Source of the DNA: Caldanaerobius polysaccharolyticus DSM 13641
GTDB taxonomy: Bacteria > Bacillota > Thermoanaerobacteria > Thermoanaerobacterales > Caldanaerobiaceae
Direction: 5' to 3'
DNA length: 64,000 bases
Assembly (NCBI RefSeq): GCF_000427425.1
Contig: NZ_KE386494.1
Coordinates: forward strand, 66,857-130,856
Part shown: piece after piece, positions 42,560-53,769 of the stretch
Numbering within the stretch: position 1 is the first letter of the stretch
Layout of the letters: each line of letters starts with the position of its first letter
Position numbers and translations under genes: made by a program
Notes under the pieces: model-generated
Database searches by the model: none
What the model saw: the letters and a program-made list of their open reading frames with translations, nothing else
What the model was told of the DNA's origin: nothing

Positions 42560-44781
42560 GCCATTTCCTCCTTTGAAAGCTGCGATAAGGCTATTTCTCT
42601 GTAAGTATCACAACTTTCTAAAAGTTCTTTATGCTTGCCTATACCAACAATCTTTCCGTCTTCAAGTACAATTATTTGATCTGCATTAGCGATGGTTGAA
42701 ATGCGCTGCGAAACCATCAAAACCGTGCTTGAACCAAGACGCTCCTTTATGGCTTTCCTTAAAGCCGCCTCTGTTTTAAAATCAAGGGCAGAAAAACTTT
42801 CATCAAAAATGTATATTTCAGGTTTTTTCACAAGAGCCCGTGCAATTGACAACCTCTGCTTTTGCCCACCTGATACGTTAGTTCCTCCTTGCGCAATCTC
42901 TGAGTCAAGGCGCTTTGGCTTTTCATTAATAAATTCCATCGCCTGAGCTATTTGGGCAGCTTCCCTTACCTCTTCGTCGGATGCACTTTCATTCCCATAT
43001 TTTAAGTTAGATTTAATAGTACCGCTAAACAACCAACTTTTTTGGGGCACATAACCTATTTTACTGCGAAGTTCATGCTGTGTCACATCTCTTACATTTA
43101 TTCCATCAATTAGCACTTCACCGCTCGTTGCGTCGTAAAAGCGAAGGATTAAATTGACAAGCGTGGTCTTTCCTGAGCCTGTTCTCCCTATAATGGCTGT
43201 CGTCTGGCCCGGCAGTACTTTAAAACTTATGTTTTTCAACGCATCTTCATCAGCACCAGGATACCTAAACGACACATTTCTAAACTCTATCGTCCCTGCC
43301 ATGTTTTTATCAAAATGCTTTGGATTTTCTGGATCTACAATAGAGGGCTCTGTTTCTAAAATTTCAGCAATGCGCTGCGCGGATACAGACGCCCTTGGAA
43401 TCATAATAAACAACATCGACAACATTAAGAATGCGAAAATAATTTGTATGGCGTATTGCATAAATGCCATCATGTCTCCTACCTGCATACTTGAATTCTG
43501 AATCTGGTGTGCTCCAATCCATACTATTAAAAGCGTAACTCCGTTCATTATAAACATCATAGAGGGAAACATGATAGCCATAGCGCGGTTTACAAAAAGC
43601 CCTACCTTTGTAATATCTGTATTTGCATTGTCAAAGCGGCTCTCCTCAAAATTTTGATTATTAAAAGCTCTTATTACCATTATGCCTGAAAGGTTTTCGC
43701 GCGTAACCAGGTTAAGCCTGTCAATGAGTTTTTGCATAAGCATAAACCTTGGCATGGCAATAGAGAACAACACTGATATCAAACCCAACAGCACGATGAC
43801 AGCCAACGCTATGATCCACGACATGGACGTGCTTTTGGCAAGGGCTCTAAACACTCCGCCAATGCCCATTATAGGTGCGTAAAACACCATTCTCATCATG
43901 ATAACAACAAGCATTTGAATTTGTGTAACATCATTTGTAGTCCTTGTTATAAGGGATGCAGTAGAGAATTTATCAAATTCCGCATTGGAGAAATTCTGGA
44001 CTTTTGTAAATAAATATTTGCGCAAGTCCCTGGCTAACCCCGCCGCCACCTTTGCCGCAAAAAAGCCAACTACAACCGTACTTACCGCACTTAGCAAAGT
44101 TATCAAAAGCATAATTACACCCGTGTTTATGATGTACCCGTTTTGAATTTTATCTGTATTTACACCAAGCGCAGCGTACTCAGCCTTTACAGCGCTGGTT
44201 GCGGCCTGTATGACCATGTTGTCACCCAAAGATGTAAACTTTTTATTCATCTCATCTCTTAACTGCAAAAGTTGCGCCTCAGGCATTTTCGCTATCATAT
44301 CAAACAAATTTACATTCGCTGGTATTTTCCTGCCATTAAATTCAATTACCCCACCTTTTGCATTAGCTTTGGCTTTTTCAATGCCTGCAACGGCAAGAAA
44401 TGCCTTCCCCATCGGCAGGTTTATTCTGTCGATTTCTGATTTATCAATATCTCTAAGAACATAAACAGGTTCTTTGGAGAGAACAGGATAATCCTTGACA
44501 TATTTATTATAGTCAGCACTGGATTTATCCACTAACGCGTAGTCCTTTAAAACCTCAGCTTTGTCTTCTGGACTCATAAACAATATCAGCTTATCCATTT
44601 GGCTTTTCCTAACAGCTTTAGGAACGGCATTTACGATACCACCTTGCTGTATACCTTTATTAACAATGTTTGACATATAATCAGGCAGAGAAAGGTCACT
44701 CATCGCCTGAACAAATATAAAAATTATCGCCATAATGATCATAGCTGTATACGGTTTTAGATACTTTGCTAGTTTTAACAT
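42556..44781 (-). CDS. Multidrug-type ABC exporter, first half-transporter
   Basis: The 741-residue half-transporter has an extra extracellular domain of about 170 residues between the first two helices. The ATPase has Walker A GRTGSGKTT, signature NVSGGQKQRL and Walker B YIFDESFSALD. The last carries Ser instead of the catalytic Glu after Asp (DES), the usual degenerate site in heterodimeric exporters. It lies 27 bases after a MarR gene that probably controls it. Confidence 0.9.
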   Translation of the reverse strand: MLKLAKYLKPYTAMIIMAIIFIFVQAMSDLSLPDYMSNIVNKGIQQGGIVNAVPKAVRKSQMDKLILFMSPEDKAEVLKDYALVDKSSADYNKYVKDYPVLSKEPVYVLRDIDKSEIDRINLPMGKAFLAVAGIEKAKANAKGGVIEFNGRKIPANVNLFDMIAKMPEAQLLQLRDEMNKKFTSLGDNMVIQAATSAVKAEYAALGVNTDKIQNGYIINTGVIMLLITLLSAVSTVVVGFFAAKVAAGLARDLRKYLFTKVQNFSNAEFDKFSTASLITRTTNDVTQIQMLVVIMMRMVFYAPIMGIGGVFRALAKSTSMSWIIALAVIVLLGLISVLFSIAMPRFMLMQKLIDRLNLVTRENLSGIMVIRAFNNQNFEESRFDNANTDITKVGLFVNRAMAIMFPSMMFIMNGVTLLIVWIGAHQIQNSSMQVGDMMAFMQYAIQIIFAFLMLSMLFIMIPRASVSAQRIAEILETEPSIVDPENPKHFDKNMAGTIEFRNVSFRYPGADEDALKNISFKVLPGQTTAIIGRTGSGKTTLVNLILRFYDATSGEVLIDGINVRDVTQHELRSKIGYVPQKSWLFSGTIKSNLKYGNESASDEEVREAAQIAQAMEFINEKPKRLDSEIAQGGTNVSGGQKQRLSIARALVKKPEIYIFDESFSALDFKTEAALRKAIKERLGSSTVLMVSQRISTIANADQIIVLEDGKIVGIGKHKELLESCDTYREIALSQLSKEEMA

Positions 44782-44808
44782 TTTTACACCTTCTTCCTAT
44801 AGGAGTTT

Positions 44809-45249
44809 TTAGCGTTTTTCCCTATCTAGTACTTTCTTTAACGTATTTAGACCATCAAGTATAGTGTTTAATTCTTCAGGAGTGGCACTGTTTATAATTT
44901 CTTCAATCCTTTTTTCCGCTTCGTCGAAATATTTTTGAAAGCTTCTCTTAAACTCTGGAGTTACATTTACATAAATTACCCTCCTATCCTTAGCGCTCCT
45001 GGTCCTTTTAACCAAGCCCTGTTTTTCTAACCTATTAATGATCCCTGAAACGGTACTATTTGACAGCCCAAGTTTTTCGCTTAAATCACTTATTTTCATC
45101 TCTCCATAATGAGCCAATACGCCCATCAGTATACTCTGAGGCCCTGTTATATCGATATTTTGGCTCTGATACTTCATTTCCTGCTTTATAATGTCTAATA
45201 TCTGCTTTAACATCTTAAGGACTTTAAAGCCGTTTTTTATTTCTTCCAT
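44809..45249 (-). CDS. MarR family regulator of the ABC exporter operon
   Basis: The 146-residue winged-helix regulator has MKISDLSEKLGLSNSTVSGI, LEKQGLVKRTRSAKDRRVIY. ATG 45249 follows CAGGTGGTGA; longer in-frame starts would run through the operator region. It is the first gene of an operon with two ABC half-transporters. The nested palindromes just upstream are its likely autoregulatory operator. Confidence 0.9.
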   Translation of the reverse strand: MEEIKNGFKVLKMLKQILDIIKQEMKYQSQNIDITGPQSILMGVLAHYGEMKISDLSEKLGLSNSTVSGIINRLEKQGLVKRTRSAKDRRVIYVNVTPEFKRSFQKYFDEAEKRIEEIINSATPEELNTILDGLNTLKKVLDREKR

Positions 45250-45273
45250 ATTCACCACCTGCTTATGAAATCG

Positions 45274-45320
45274 TTCGAATACAAATATTTCGTATTCGAA
45301 TATTTTAGAATACGAAATAT
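45274..45320 (-). promoter_or_regulatory. Nested inverted repeats, likely MarR operator
   Basis: Repeat 1 is TTCGAATAC (45274-45282) with GTATTCGAA (45292-45300). Repeat 2 is ATATTTCGTATTC (45285-45297) with GAATACGAAATAT (45308-45320). Both are perfect and they share the central half-site. They lie immediately downstream of the -10. Confidence 0.75.
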
Positions 45321-45350
45321 ATTTTAAACCTGCTGCAGCAGTTTTGTCAA
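45321..45350 (-). promoter_or_regulatory. Sigma-A promoter of the MarR-ABC exporter operon
   Basis: On the - strand, a perfect TTGACA (45345-45350), an 18-base spacer and TAAAAT (45321-45326), directly followed by the operator palindromes. Confidence 0.75.
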
Positions 45351-45355
45351 TATAC

Positions 45356-45406
45356 AAAAGCCCAGGGAATCTCTTTTATTTATAAATTGAGATTCCTTGG
45401 GCTTTT
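45356..45406. terminator. Terminator of the arabinose operon
   Basis: AAAAGCCCAGGGAATCTC / GAGATTCCTTGGGCTTTT, an 18-bp stem with one mismatch, after the GH51 gene on the - strand. Confidence 0.85.
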
Positions 45407-45450
45407 ACAGAAAAGCTGTATAAAATATAGCTACCACATAAGTAAGGCTG

Positions 45451-47905
<2,455 letters not shown>

Positions 47906-47907
47906 AT

Positions 47908-48813
47908 TTATGCTTCCTCCTTTTTAAACAATCCAAAAAGTCCCAGCTGAACTATATTTACTATTAAAACTATTGCCAACAACACTATACCTATTGCTGC
48001 ACCCAATCCTAAGTTTCCATTTTCAAAAGCTTGTTGATACAAATAAGCCACAATTGTCAATCCTGCGTCTTCAGGTGAATGCGTTCCCCAGTAAATATAA
48101 GTTTCGGTAAACATAGCATATCCACCATATATACTGATAGTTAAAACATAAATAATCACAGGCCTTAAAAGTGGTAATGTCACATATAAAAATTTAGAAA
48201 TCGTACCTGCCCCATCTATTTCTGCTGATTCATATAATTCTTTTGGTATGTTTTGTAACCCTGATAAAAAGTATATAATATTTACTCCCGTCCATCGCCA
48301 AGTTGCCAGTAATACTAAAAGAAACATCGCGACATTCACATCGGACAACCATGTTTTTGGCGGCAAACCAAATTTAGCTAAAAGCGCATTTGCAGGAGCA
48401 ATAGAAGTATCTCCAAAAATCAATCTAAAAACTATGCCAGCAACTACAGCAGAAGTGAGTATAGGCATAAAAAGGGCTGCTCTAAAAAATTTTTTACCTA
48501 TTAATTTTTCAGAGTTTAAACAAATTGCCAAAATTATAGGTATAGGAATCAAAATTAGCAACGTCCAAAAAGTATAACGCGTATTATTCCATAATGCCCT
48601 ATAAAAATGGTAATTTAAAAGACTTTTATAATTCTCCAATCCTACAAACTTGACTTGGTCAGGCCCCATTATATTTTGAAAACTCATAATAAAAGCACTT
48701 ACAGTAGGATATAAAAAGAACAATAGAAACGTAATCACAAACGGTAAAATAAAAAGATAGGGAGCCCATTTAGGGGAATATAATAAATCCGTCAAAAAGC
48801 TCTTCCCTTTCAA
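47908..48813 (-). CDS. Sugar ABC transporter permease, MalF type
   Basis: The 301-residue permease has six helices and an EAA loop (ESAEIDGAGTISKFLYVTLP). TTG 48813 is preferred, seven bases after GGAGG; GTG 48816 is an alternative. It is separated from the binding-protein gene by a strong 18-bp hairpin. Confidence 0.9.
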   Translation of the reverse strand: MKGKSFLTDLLYSPKWAPYLFILPFVITFLLFFLYPTVSAFIMSFQNIMGPDQVKFVGLENYKSLLNYHFYRALWNNTRYTFWTLLILIPIPIILAICLNSEKLIGKKFFRAALFMPILTSAVVAGIVFRLIFGDTSIAPANALLAKFGLPPKTWLSDVNVAMFLLVLLATWRWTGVNIIYFLSGLQNIPKELYESAEIDGAGTISKFLYVTLPLLRPVIIYVLTISIYGGYAMFTETYIYWGTHSPEDAGLTIVAYLYQQAFENGNLGLGAAIGIVLLAIVLIVNIVQLGLFGLFKKEEA

Positions 48814-48830
48814 CACATTTCCTCCTCTCA

Positions 48831-48876
48831 ATTATCAGGAGATGCAAAAGCAGTGCGCTTTGCATCTCTTGATAAT
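48831..48876 (-). promoter_or_regulatory. Intercistronic stem-loop between binding protein and MalF-type permease
   Basis: An 18-bp stem with one wobble (48831-48848 with 48859-48876) and a 10-base loop, without a T-run. It probably protects the 3' end of the binding-protein mRNA so that it is made in excess over the permeases. Confidence 0.7.
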
Positions 48877-48886
48877 CTGCTAATAA

Positions 48887-50230
48887 TTATTTTTTATTTT
48901 TTCGCAGTTCATCTGCTGCCGCTTTCAATGCCTGTTCTGGTGTGGCTTTATTAGTTCTTAAAACTTTATATAATACCTGATTTGCCAATAAATCATTGGC
49001 CGTAGGATTCAATTCAGTACTTCTCAATGAAGTAACATTACCTTTTGTAGACGACAAAAGAATCTTGAATATATCTTTTCCGTTGACAAAATACTGAGTA
49101 TATTTATTGTCTCCAGGATTATTAGCAAGTTGTTCCCATACATCCCAACGCGGAGGATCAAAACCTAATACATTCCATATCTCAAGATTGGCTTCTTGTG
49201 TTCCCTTAGCAAAGTACAAAAATTTCTTTGCCAACTCCACATTTTTTCCTTGTAATGGCACTACAGTTCCTGTACCTCCAAGACCAATCGTAGGATATTT
49301 GTTGCCGTCTTTCCAAACGGGAACTGGGGCTACAAGTACTTTACCCTTCAAATCTGGCATATAACTTACAAACCTACTCATATACCAGAAAGGCATTATT
49401 ACTGACGCTACATTTCCTTTATCAATCCATCCATAAGACTGCTCGGTATCAACTTGTCCTCCTGGAGCAACAACAGCTATCTGATCTTTATATATCATGT
49501 CATGCATAAATTGTAATGTTTTCACATTGACATCGCTATCTAAAATAACGTTACCATTTTCATCAAATATATCTGACCCTTGCTGTCCAATCATTGTATC
49601 AAATTCCCACATTGCAGTCTGAGAAAGAGCTACCATTGGCTTTCCTGTTTTGGCTTTAACAATTTTACCTGCTGCCACGAAATCATCCCATGTTACTATT
49701 TTACTAGGATCAATTCCTGCTTTGTCGAGAAGCTCTTTGTTGTAAAATGCCATTACACTGCCTCCATGGGTTGGCATTCCATAGAGCTTACCATCTTTGC
49801 TGTAAATTTGCAAGCGGGACTGTATAAATTTGTCCTTGTCACTTTGCACAAGATCAGTTAAATCCGCCAATTGCGGTGTACCTTTTAAGAATTGTGGGAA
49901 TCTACCAATTTCCACATCAGCGATATCCGGTGCACCTACTCCTGATTGTAGTGCCACTAACAACTTATTGTGCATATCTTCATAAGGATAAGTAACTGCT
50001 TTCAATTCTATAGGTTGATCAGGATGCTCCTTATTCCACCTTTTAGCAGCATCATTATAAAGCTGCGCATGTAAACCTACAAAAGTCCATAAAGTTAATT
50101 TAGTAGGTCCTTTACTTTCACTACTGCCTCCTTGTTTAGTTGCTTGCGTCGAACCCTTCTGTCCGCAACCAGCTAATACTATCATTGACAATATAGAAAA
50201 AATGAGCACTATACTTAAAAACTTTTTCAT
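48887..50230 (-). CDS. Family 1 sugar-binding lipoprotein (arabino-oligosaccharide importer)
   Basis: The 447-residue lipoprotein has signal LSMIVLAGCGQK and the SBP_bac_1 fold (GKLYGMPTHGGSVMAFYNKE, DDFVAAGKIVKAKTGKPM). Operon with MalF/MalG permeases and GH51 points to arabinose-containing oligosaccharides; this is inference. The upstream 50231-50789 gap carries AraR-like boxes and a conserved element. Confidence 0.9.
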   Translation of the reverse strand: MKKFLSIVLIFSILSMIVLAGCGQKGSTQATKQGGSSESKGPTKLTLWTFVGLHAQLYNDAAKRWNKEHPDQPIELKAVTYPYEDMHNKLLVALQSGVGAPDIADVEIGRFPQFLKGTPQLADLTDLVQSDKDKFIQSRLQIYSKDGKLYGMPTHGGSVMAFYNKELLDKAGIDPSKIVTWDDFVAAGKIVKAKTGKPMVALSQTAMWEFDTMIGQQGSDIFDENGNVILDSDVNVKTLQFMHDMIYKDQIAVVAPGGQVDTEQSYGWIDKGNVASVIMPFWYMSRFVSYMPDLKGKVLVAPVPVWKDGNKYPTIGLGGTGTVVPLQGKNVELAKKFLYFAKGTQEANLEIWNVLGFDPPRWDVWEQLANNPGDNKYTQYFVNGKDIFKILLSSTKGNVTSLRSTELNPTANDLLANQVLYKVLRTNKATPEQALKAAADELRKNKK

Positions 50231-50341
50231 CTAAAAAATCCCCCCAATAATAGTTTGCACAAATTAAGAACCTAACCTTTTTCACTCGTTCATCATCCAC
50301 ATTTCAAAATATATGTATATATAATTACTAACATTATAGTT

Positions 50342-50349
50342 ATACGTAT
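50342..50349. promoter_or_regulatory. AraR-like half-palindromic box (proximal)
   Basis: A TACGTA-centred site (TTATACGTATAT) lies 111 bases upstream of the binding-protein gene. It resembles the two distal boxes and the B. subtilis AraR operator core GTACGTAC. Confidence 0.4.
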
Positions 50350-50493
50350 ATTTACTATGCTCGGTATTTTAAATAAAAAGTACTAAATCCAACTCTAATC
50401 CTTTAAATTTATCACCTCTCAAAAATAATTCTTAAAATTTACAACTTAAAAGAACGTTTTTTGCTTTTATATCCCCTCCTTTTCATTTTGTAG

Positions 50494-50534
50494 TATACGT
50501 ACGTCTTACAAACAAAATTTAAGATGTACGTATA
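50494..50534. promoter_or_regulatory. Paired AraR-like operators
   Basis: TATACGTACGTCTTA (50494-50508) and TAAGATGTACGTATA (50520-50534) form an inverted repeat with one mismatch. The TACGTA centres are 31 bases apart, about three helical turns. They lie downstream of the conserved element and upstream of the arabino-oligosaccharide operon. Confidence 0.55.
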
Positions 50535-50553
50535 TCTCTCATCTCTCCTTTTT

Positions 50554-50582
50554 AGGATACTTCTTTATAAAAACATTTTCAA
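50554..50582 (-). promoter_or_regulatory. Predicted promoter of the arabino-oligosaccharide operon
   Basis: On the - strand, TTGAAA (50577-50582), 17-base spacer, TATCCT (50554-50559). The -35 lies at the same place in the conserved element as in copy 1. The leader would be about 320 bases. Confidence 0.4.
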
Positions 50583-50631
50583 AGTCCAAATTCGGCCAAA
50601 TTAATCGAATATTCGCCGTTTTTTTTTTTTT
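50569..50631 (-). repeat. Conserved upstream regulatory element, copy 2 (three phased units)
   Basis: On the - strand: a run of thirteen A, CGGC, then GAATATTCGAT, TAATTTGGCC, GAATTTGGAC, then TTTGAAAATGTTTTT. It matches copy 1 at 40463-40534 but lacks exactly one 10-base unit. Confidence 0.75.
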
Positions 50632-50743
50632 CAGAATATTGCTCGCGATTTCTCATTTTTCCTTCATTTTTCTTTTATATGCGCGTTTTGATTTACGGTA
50701 AAAGATATCAAAAAATTTTATGAACCTGAGCGCATATAAGGTG

Positions 50744-50749
50744 TATAAT
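50744..50749 (+). promoter_or_regulatory. -10 box for pepT
   Basis: A perfect TATAAT about 40 bases before pepT; the -35 is poor. Confidence 0.4.
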
Positions 50750-50789
50750 TACTATTGTTATCAATTATCATCAGATAAGGAGGAATCTT

Positions 50790-52031
50790 ATGGAAAAATT
50801 GATAGAGAGGTTTTTAAAATACGTCAAATACGATACCCAGTCTAGCGAAAAATCAAACACATTTCCAAGCACACCAGGTCAGATATCCTTTGCCTATGAT
50901 CTCGCCGGAGAACTTAAGGAAATAGGGCTTCATGATGTGGCAGTAGATGAAAACGGCTACGTTACAGCAACCCTGCCCTCCAACACAGATAAGAAAGTAC
51001 CTGCCATAGGGTTTATCGCTCACATGGACACAAGCCCTGATATGTCAGGAAAGGATGTAAAACCCCAAATCGTAAAGGATTACAGCGGTGGCGACATTGT
51101 TTTAAATAGAGAAAAGAACATTATACTGTCGCCCGTGGACTTTCCCGAGTTAAAAAAGTACGCAGGTCACACCCTTATCACAACTGATGGCACTACTCTC
51201 TTGGGCGCTGACGATAAGGCCGGTATCGCAGAAATCGTGACCGCCTGTGAATACCTTATAAACCATCCCGAAATAAAACACGGCACCATAAGGATAGGAT
51301 TCACGCCAGATGAGGAAGTAGGCAAAGGCGTAGACAAATTTGACGTAAAAAAATTTAGCGCTGAATTTGCATACACCGTTGATGGAGGCGGTGCAGCTGA
51401 AATCCAATATGAAAACTTTAATGCGGCAAGTGCAACTGTCACGATAAAGGGGTTAAATGTTCATCCAGGCTCAGCAAAGGGCAAGATGAAAAACTCCATA
51501 ACGATAGCTATGGAATACGCAAGTAAGCTGCCCAAAGGCGAAGTACCTGAGATGACAGAGGGGTACCAAGGATATTACCACCTCAATAACATAGAAGGCA
51601 GTGTAGAAAGAACAGTTTTGTATTATATACTAAGGGATTTTGAAGAACAAGGTCTCGCCAACAGAAAAGCGATGATGAACAAGGTATCTGAAGAGTTAAA
51701 CGCAAGATACGGTCCCAATACTGTCCATGTAGAGTTAAAAGACCAGTATTACAACATGAAAAAAATCATCGAAAAAAACATGTACATTGTAGATATAGCC
51801 TGTGATGCCATGAAAAGCGTGGGATTAAAACCCCAGGTTGTGCCCATAAGAGGAGGAACAGATGGAGCCAGGCTTTCGTATATGGGACTTCCCACGCCGA
51901 ATATCTTTACAGGGGGACATAACGGACATGGTAAATATGAGTACGCGGTTGTAGAAGAGATGAAAAAGGCGGTGGAAACCATTGTAGAAATCGCCAGATT
52001 GTGCGCTGAAAAGTTAGGTGAGAAATCTTAA
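50790..52031 (+). CDS. pepT: Peptidase T (tripeptide aminopeptidase)
   Basis: The 413-residue cytosolic zinc aminopeptidase of family M20B removes N-terminal residues from tripeptides. Metal-ligand motifs are visible: GFIAHMDTSPD, LLGADDKAG, FTPDEEVGKG, YTVDGGG and the late GGHNGHGKYEY. The length is standard. AAGGAGG precedes ATG 50790. It is a monocistronic + strand gene among - strand transport operons. Confidence 0.95.
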   Translation: MEKLIERFLKYVKYDTQSSEKSNTFPSTPGQISFAYDLAGELKEIGLHDVAVDENGYVTATLPSNTDKKVPAIGFIAHMDTSPDMSGKDVKPQIVKDYSGGDIVLNREKNIILSPVDFPELKKYAGHTLITTDGTTLLGADDKAGIAEIVTACEYLINHPEIKHGTIRIGFTPDEEVGKGVDKFDVKKFSAEFAYTVDGGGAAEIQYENFNAASATVTIKGLNVHPGSAKGKMKNSITIAMEYASKLPKGEVPEMTEGYQGYYHLNNIEGSVERTVLYYILRDFEEQGLANRKAMMNKVSEELNARYGPNTVHVELKDQYYNMKKIIEKNMYIVDIACDAMKSVGLKPQVVPIRGGTDGARLSYMGLPTPNIFTGGHNGHGKYEYAVVEEMKKAVETIVEIARLCAEKLGEKS

Positions 52032-52058
52032 AGGCTGCCCCTTTAAGGCAGCCTTTTA
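52031..52058 (+). terminator. Terminator of pepT
   Basis: AAGGCTGCC / GGCAGCCTT with a 7-base loop, followed by TTTAT. The stem starts at the stop codon. It could also act for the opposing MarR gene. Confidence 0.85.
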
Positions 52059-52073
52059 TACGGTGAACCTACT

Positions 52074-52529
52074 TTAATGGTGAAGGGAAGGTCCTACTAT
52101 CTTTTCTATAAGACACGTTATGGTTTTTACTGCTTCAATAGCTTCCCTTATCTCTTCATCATTTAGGTTTGAGCATTTTTCCTTTATAAGTTTATCTATT
52201 ACGTCTAATTTGTTTTCCAGGTACATCTTGCCTTCATCGGTTATCTCTATGTAAATCTTTCTGCGGTCCTCACTGGACAAATTCCTTTTAACGTATCCCA
52301 GGTCCTCAAGATAATCTATTATAGGGGTCATATTAGATTTTCTTACCGAAATGATATTTCCTATCCTGGATATAGGCATAGGACCATATTTATCCAGTAC
52401 CATCAGCACGCCCAGATCTTTTGAGAAACCCTCGTCTAAAAAACTAAAGATGTAATTTATAAACCTGTGCAGCCTTATGGGAAAAAATAAGAACATATCC
52501 CTTAATTCTTCTTGTATATCTTGCATCAA
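52074..52529 (-). CDS. MarR family regulator of the RND efflux operon
   Basis: The 151-residue winged-helix regulator has KYGPMPISRIGNIISVRKSN, LGYVKRNLSSEDRRKIYI. It is the last gene of the RND operon, 11 bases after the adaptor gene, and probably represses the operon through the palindrome over the -10 box at 56881. Confidence 0.88.
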   Translation of the reverse strand: MMQDIQEELRDMFLFFPIRLHRFINYIFSFLDEGFSKDLGVLMVLDKYGPMPISRIGNIISVRKSNMTPIIDYLEDLGYVKRNLSSEDRRKIYIEITDEGKMYLENKLDVIDKLIKEKCSNLNDEEIREAIEAVKTITCLIEKIVGPSLHH

Positions 52530-52539
52530 ACGACCATCC

Positions 52540-53769
52540 TCATCTTACAGTATTTACTGTTTCGCCTTCAGCAACAAAGCTCTGGCCCTCTATTACGACC
52601 ACAGCCCCTTCCCTCAAACCAGAGGTTATCTGCGTATTCTTGCCATCAGATATCCCTGTGCTCACAATTACTTTCTTGATTTTTTTATTTTCCACCGTAT
52701 AGACAAACTGTATTCCGTTTTCTACCATTATCGCATCGCTGGGTATTAGCACACAGTTGTCTGCCTTCTCCGATGGCAACGGTATTTTTGCAAAAGAACC
52801 GGGTTTGTACTTTCCATCGCTGTTATTTATCAACACTTTTACGGTAAAAAGATGGCTTCGGGCATCTGCACTGGGGGATACGCTATGCACAATCCCCTGC
52901 ACCTCGCTATCGCCCAAATCTAATTTAACACCGACATTTTGCCCCTCTCTGAGCTTAACCGCTACCGTGCCAGGTACACTAGCTACGGCGTACAATTTGG
53001 TCAAGTCATCAATAACGTAAGCAGGCGACGAATTGGAAACCATCTGGCCAACTTCCACGCTCTTGGACTCCACTACGCCGCTTATAGGTGCTGTCACAGT
53101 AGCACCTTCTTTTTGTAAAAGCAGCACATTCTCTGCAGCCTGAGCTTGTTTTACCTGAAGAGCAGCTGTATCCACCGCATCGGGTATGACCTTAGAGTTC
53201 AGCGCATTCAAGTTATCCGTGGCGCTGTCAAGTTGGATCTTGGCGCTGTCAAGCTTTGCTTTTGCCTCATTTACATCTTTTTCAGACGCTAACCCCTTTT
53301 TGTATAGCGCATACACATTGTCATAAGCCTTTTTAGCTTCATCGTACTGAAGCTGTGCCGCCTTTTTGCCATACTGAGCCTGGGATAGCTGCTGGGCAAA
53401 AAGGGAATTCTTTGTCCTCTTAAGATTGGATTCGCTAAGGTCCACGTTGACCTTGGCCTGATTTAATTGGGCATCTATGTCCTTTGTATCAAGGGCAAAA
53501 AGTACGTCGCCCGCATTGACTTTATCGCCCACATCGGCATTAACCCGTGCTACCTTGCCGGGAGTTTTGGCAAACACCATAACCTGCCTGTATGGCGTCA
53601 GTACGGCGGGATAATCCGCCGTCAGCTCCAGGGAACCTTTTTTAGCAACAGCCGTTTTTACTGTCTTTATCTCATTTTTCACCGTCGCCTTTTTGGCACT
53701 GCAGCCAGAGACAATTAGCGTTAACACCGTCAAAGATGTGATTACAAACAAAAGTGCGCCTCTTTTCAT
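52540..53769 (-). CDS. RND efflux adaptor lipoprotein (membrane fusion protein)
   Basis: The 409-residue protein has a lipoprotein signal (LTVLTLIVSGCSAKK), a biotinyl-lipoyl-like domain (KVNAGDVLFALDTKD), a coiled-coil hairpin (about residues 90-205, LSESNLKRTKNSLFAQQLSQ) and a beta-barrel region. It links the RND pump to the envelope exterior. It overlaps the transporter gene by four bases. No outer-membrane factor gene is present, as expected in a Gram-positive cell. Confidence 0.9.
   Translation of the reverse strand: MKRGALLFVITSLTVLTLIVSGCSAKKATVKNEIKTVKTAVAKKGSLELTADYPAVLTPYRQVMVFAKTPGKVARVNADVGDKVNAGDVLFALDTKDIDAQLNQAKVNVDLSESNLKRTKNSLFAQQLSQAQYGKKAAQLQYDEAKKAYDNVYALYKKGLASEKDVNEAKAKLDSAKIQLDSATDNLNALNSKVIPDAVDTAALQVKQAQAAENVLLLQKEGATVTAPISGVVESKSVEVGQMVSNSSPAYVIDDLTKLYAVASVPGTVAVKLREGQNVGVKLDLGDSEVQGIVHSVSPSADARSHLFTVKVLINNSDGKYKPGSFAKIPLPSEKADNCVLIPSDAIMVENGIQFVYTVENKKIKKVIVSTGISDGKNTQITSGLREGAVVVIEGQSFVAEGETVNTVR

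Noticed and set aside
45285-45320. Palindromes as a transposon end
   Set aside because: They directly follow a consensus promoter of a MarR gene and fit an operator better.
45250-45357. N-terminal extension of the exporter MarR gene through its promoter
   Set aside because: The sequence holds a consensus promoter and nested operator palindromes, and ATG 45249 has a good ribosome binding site.
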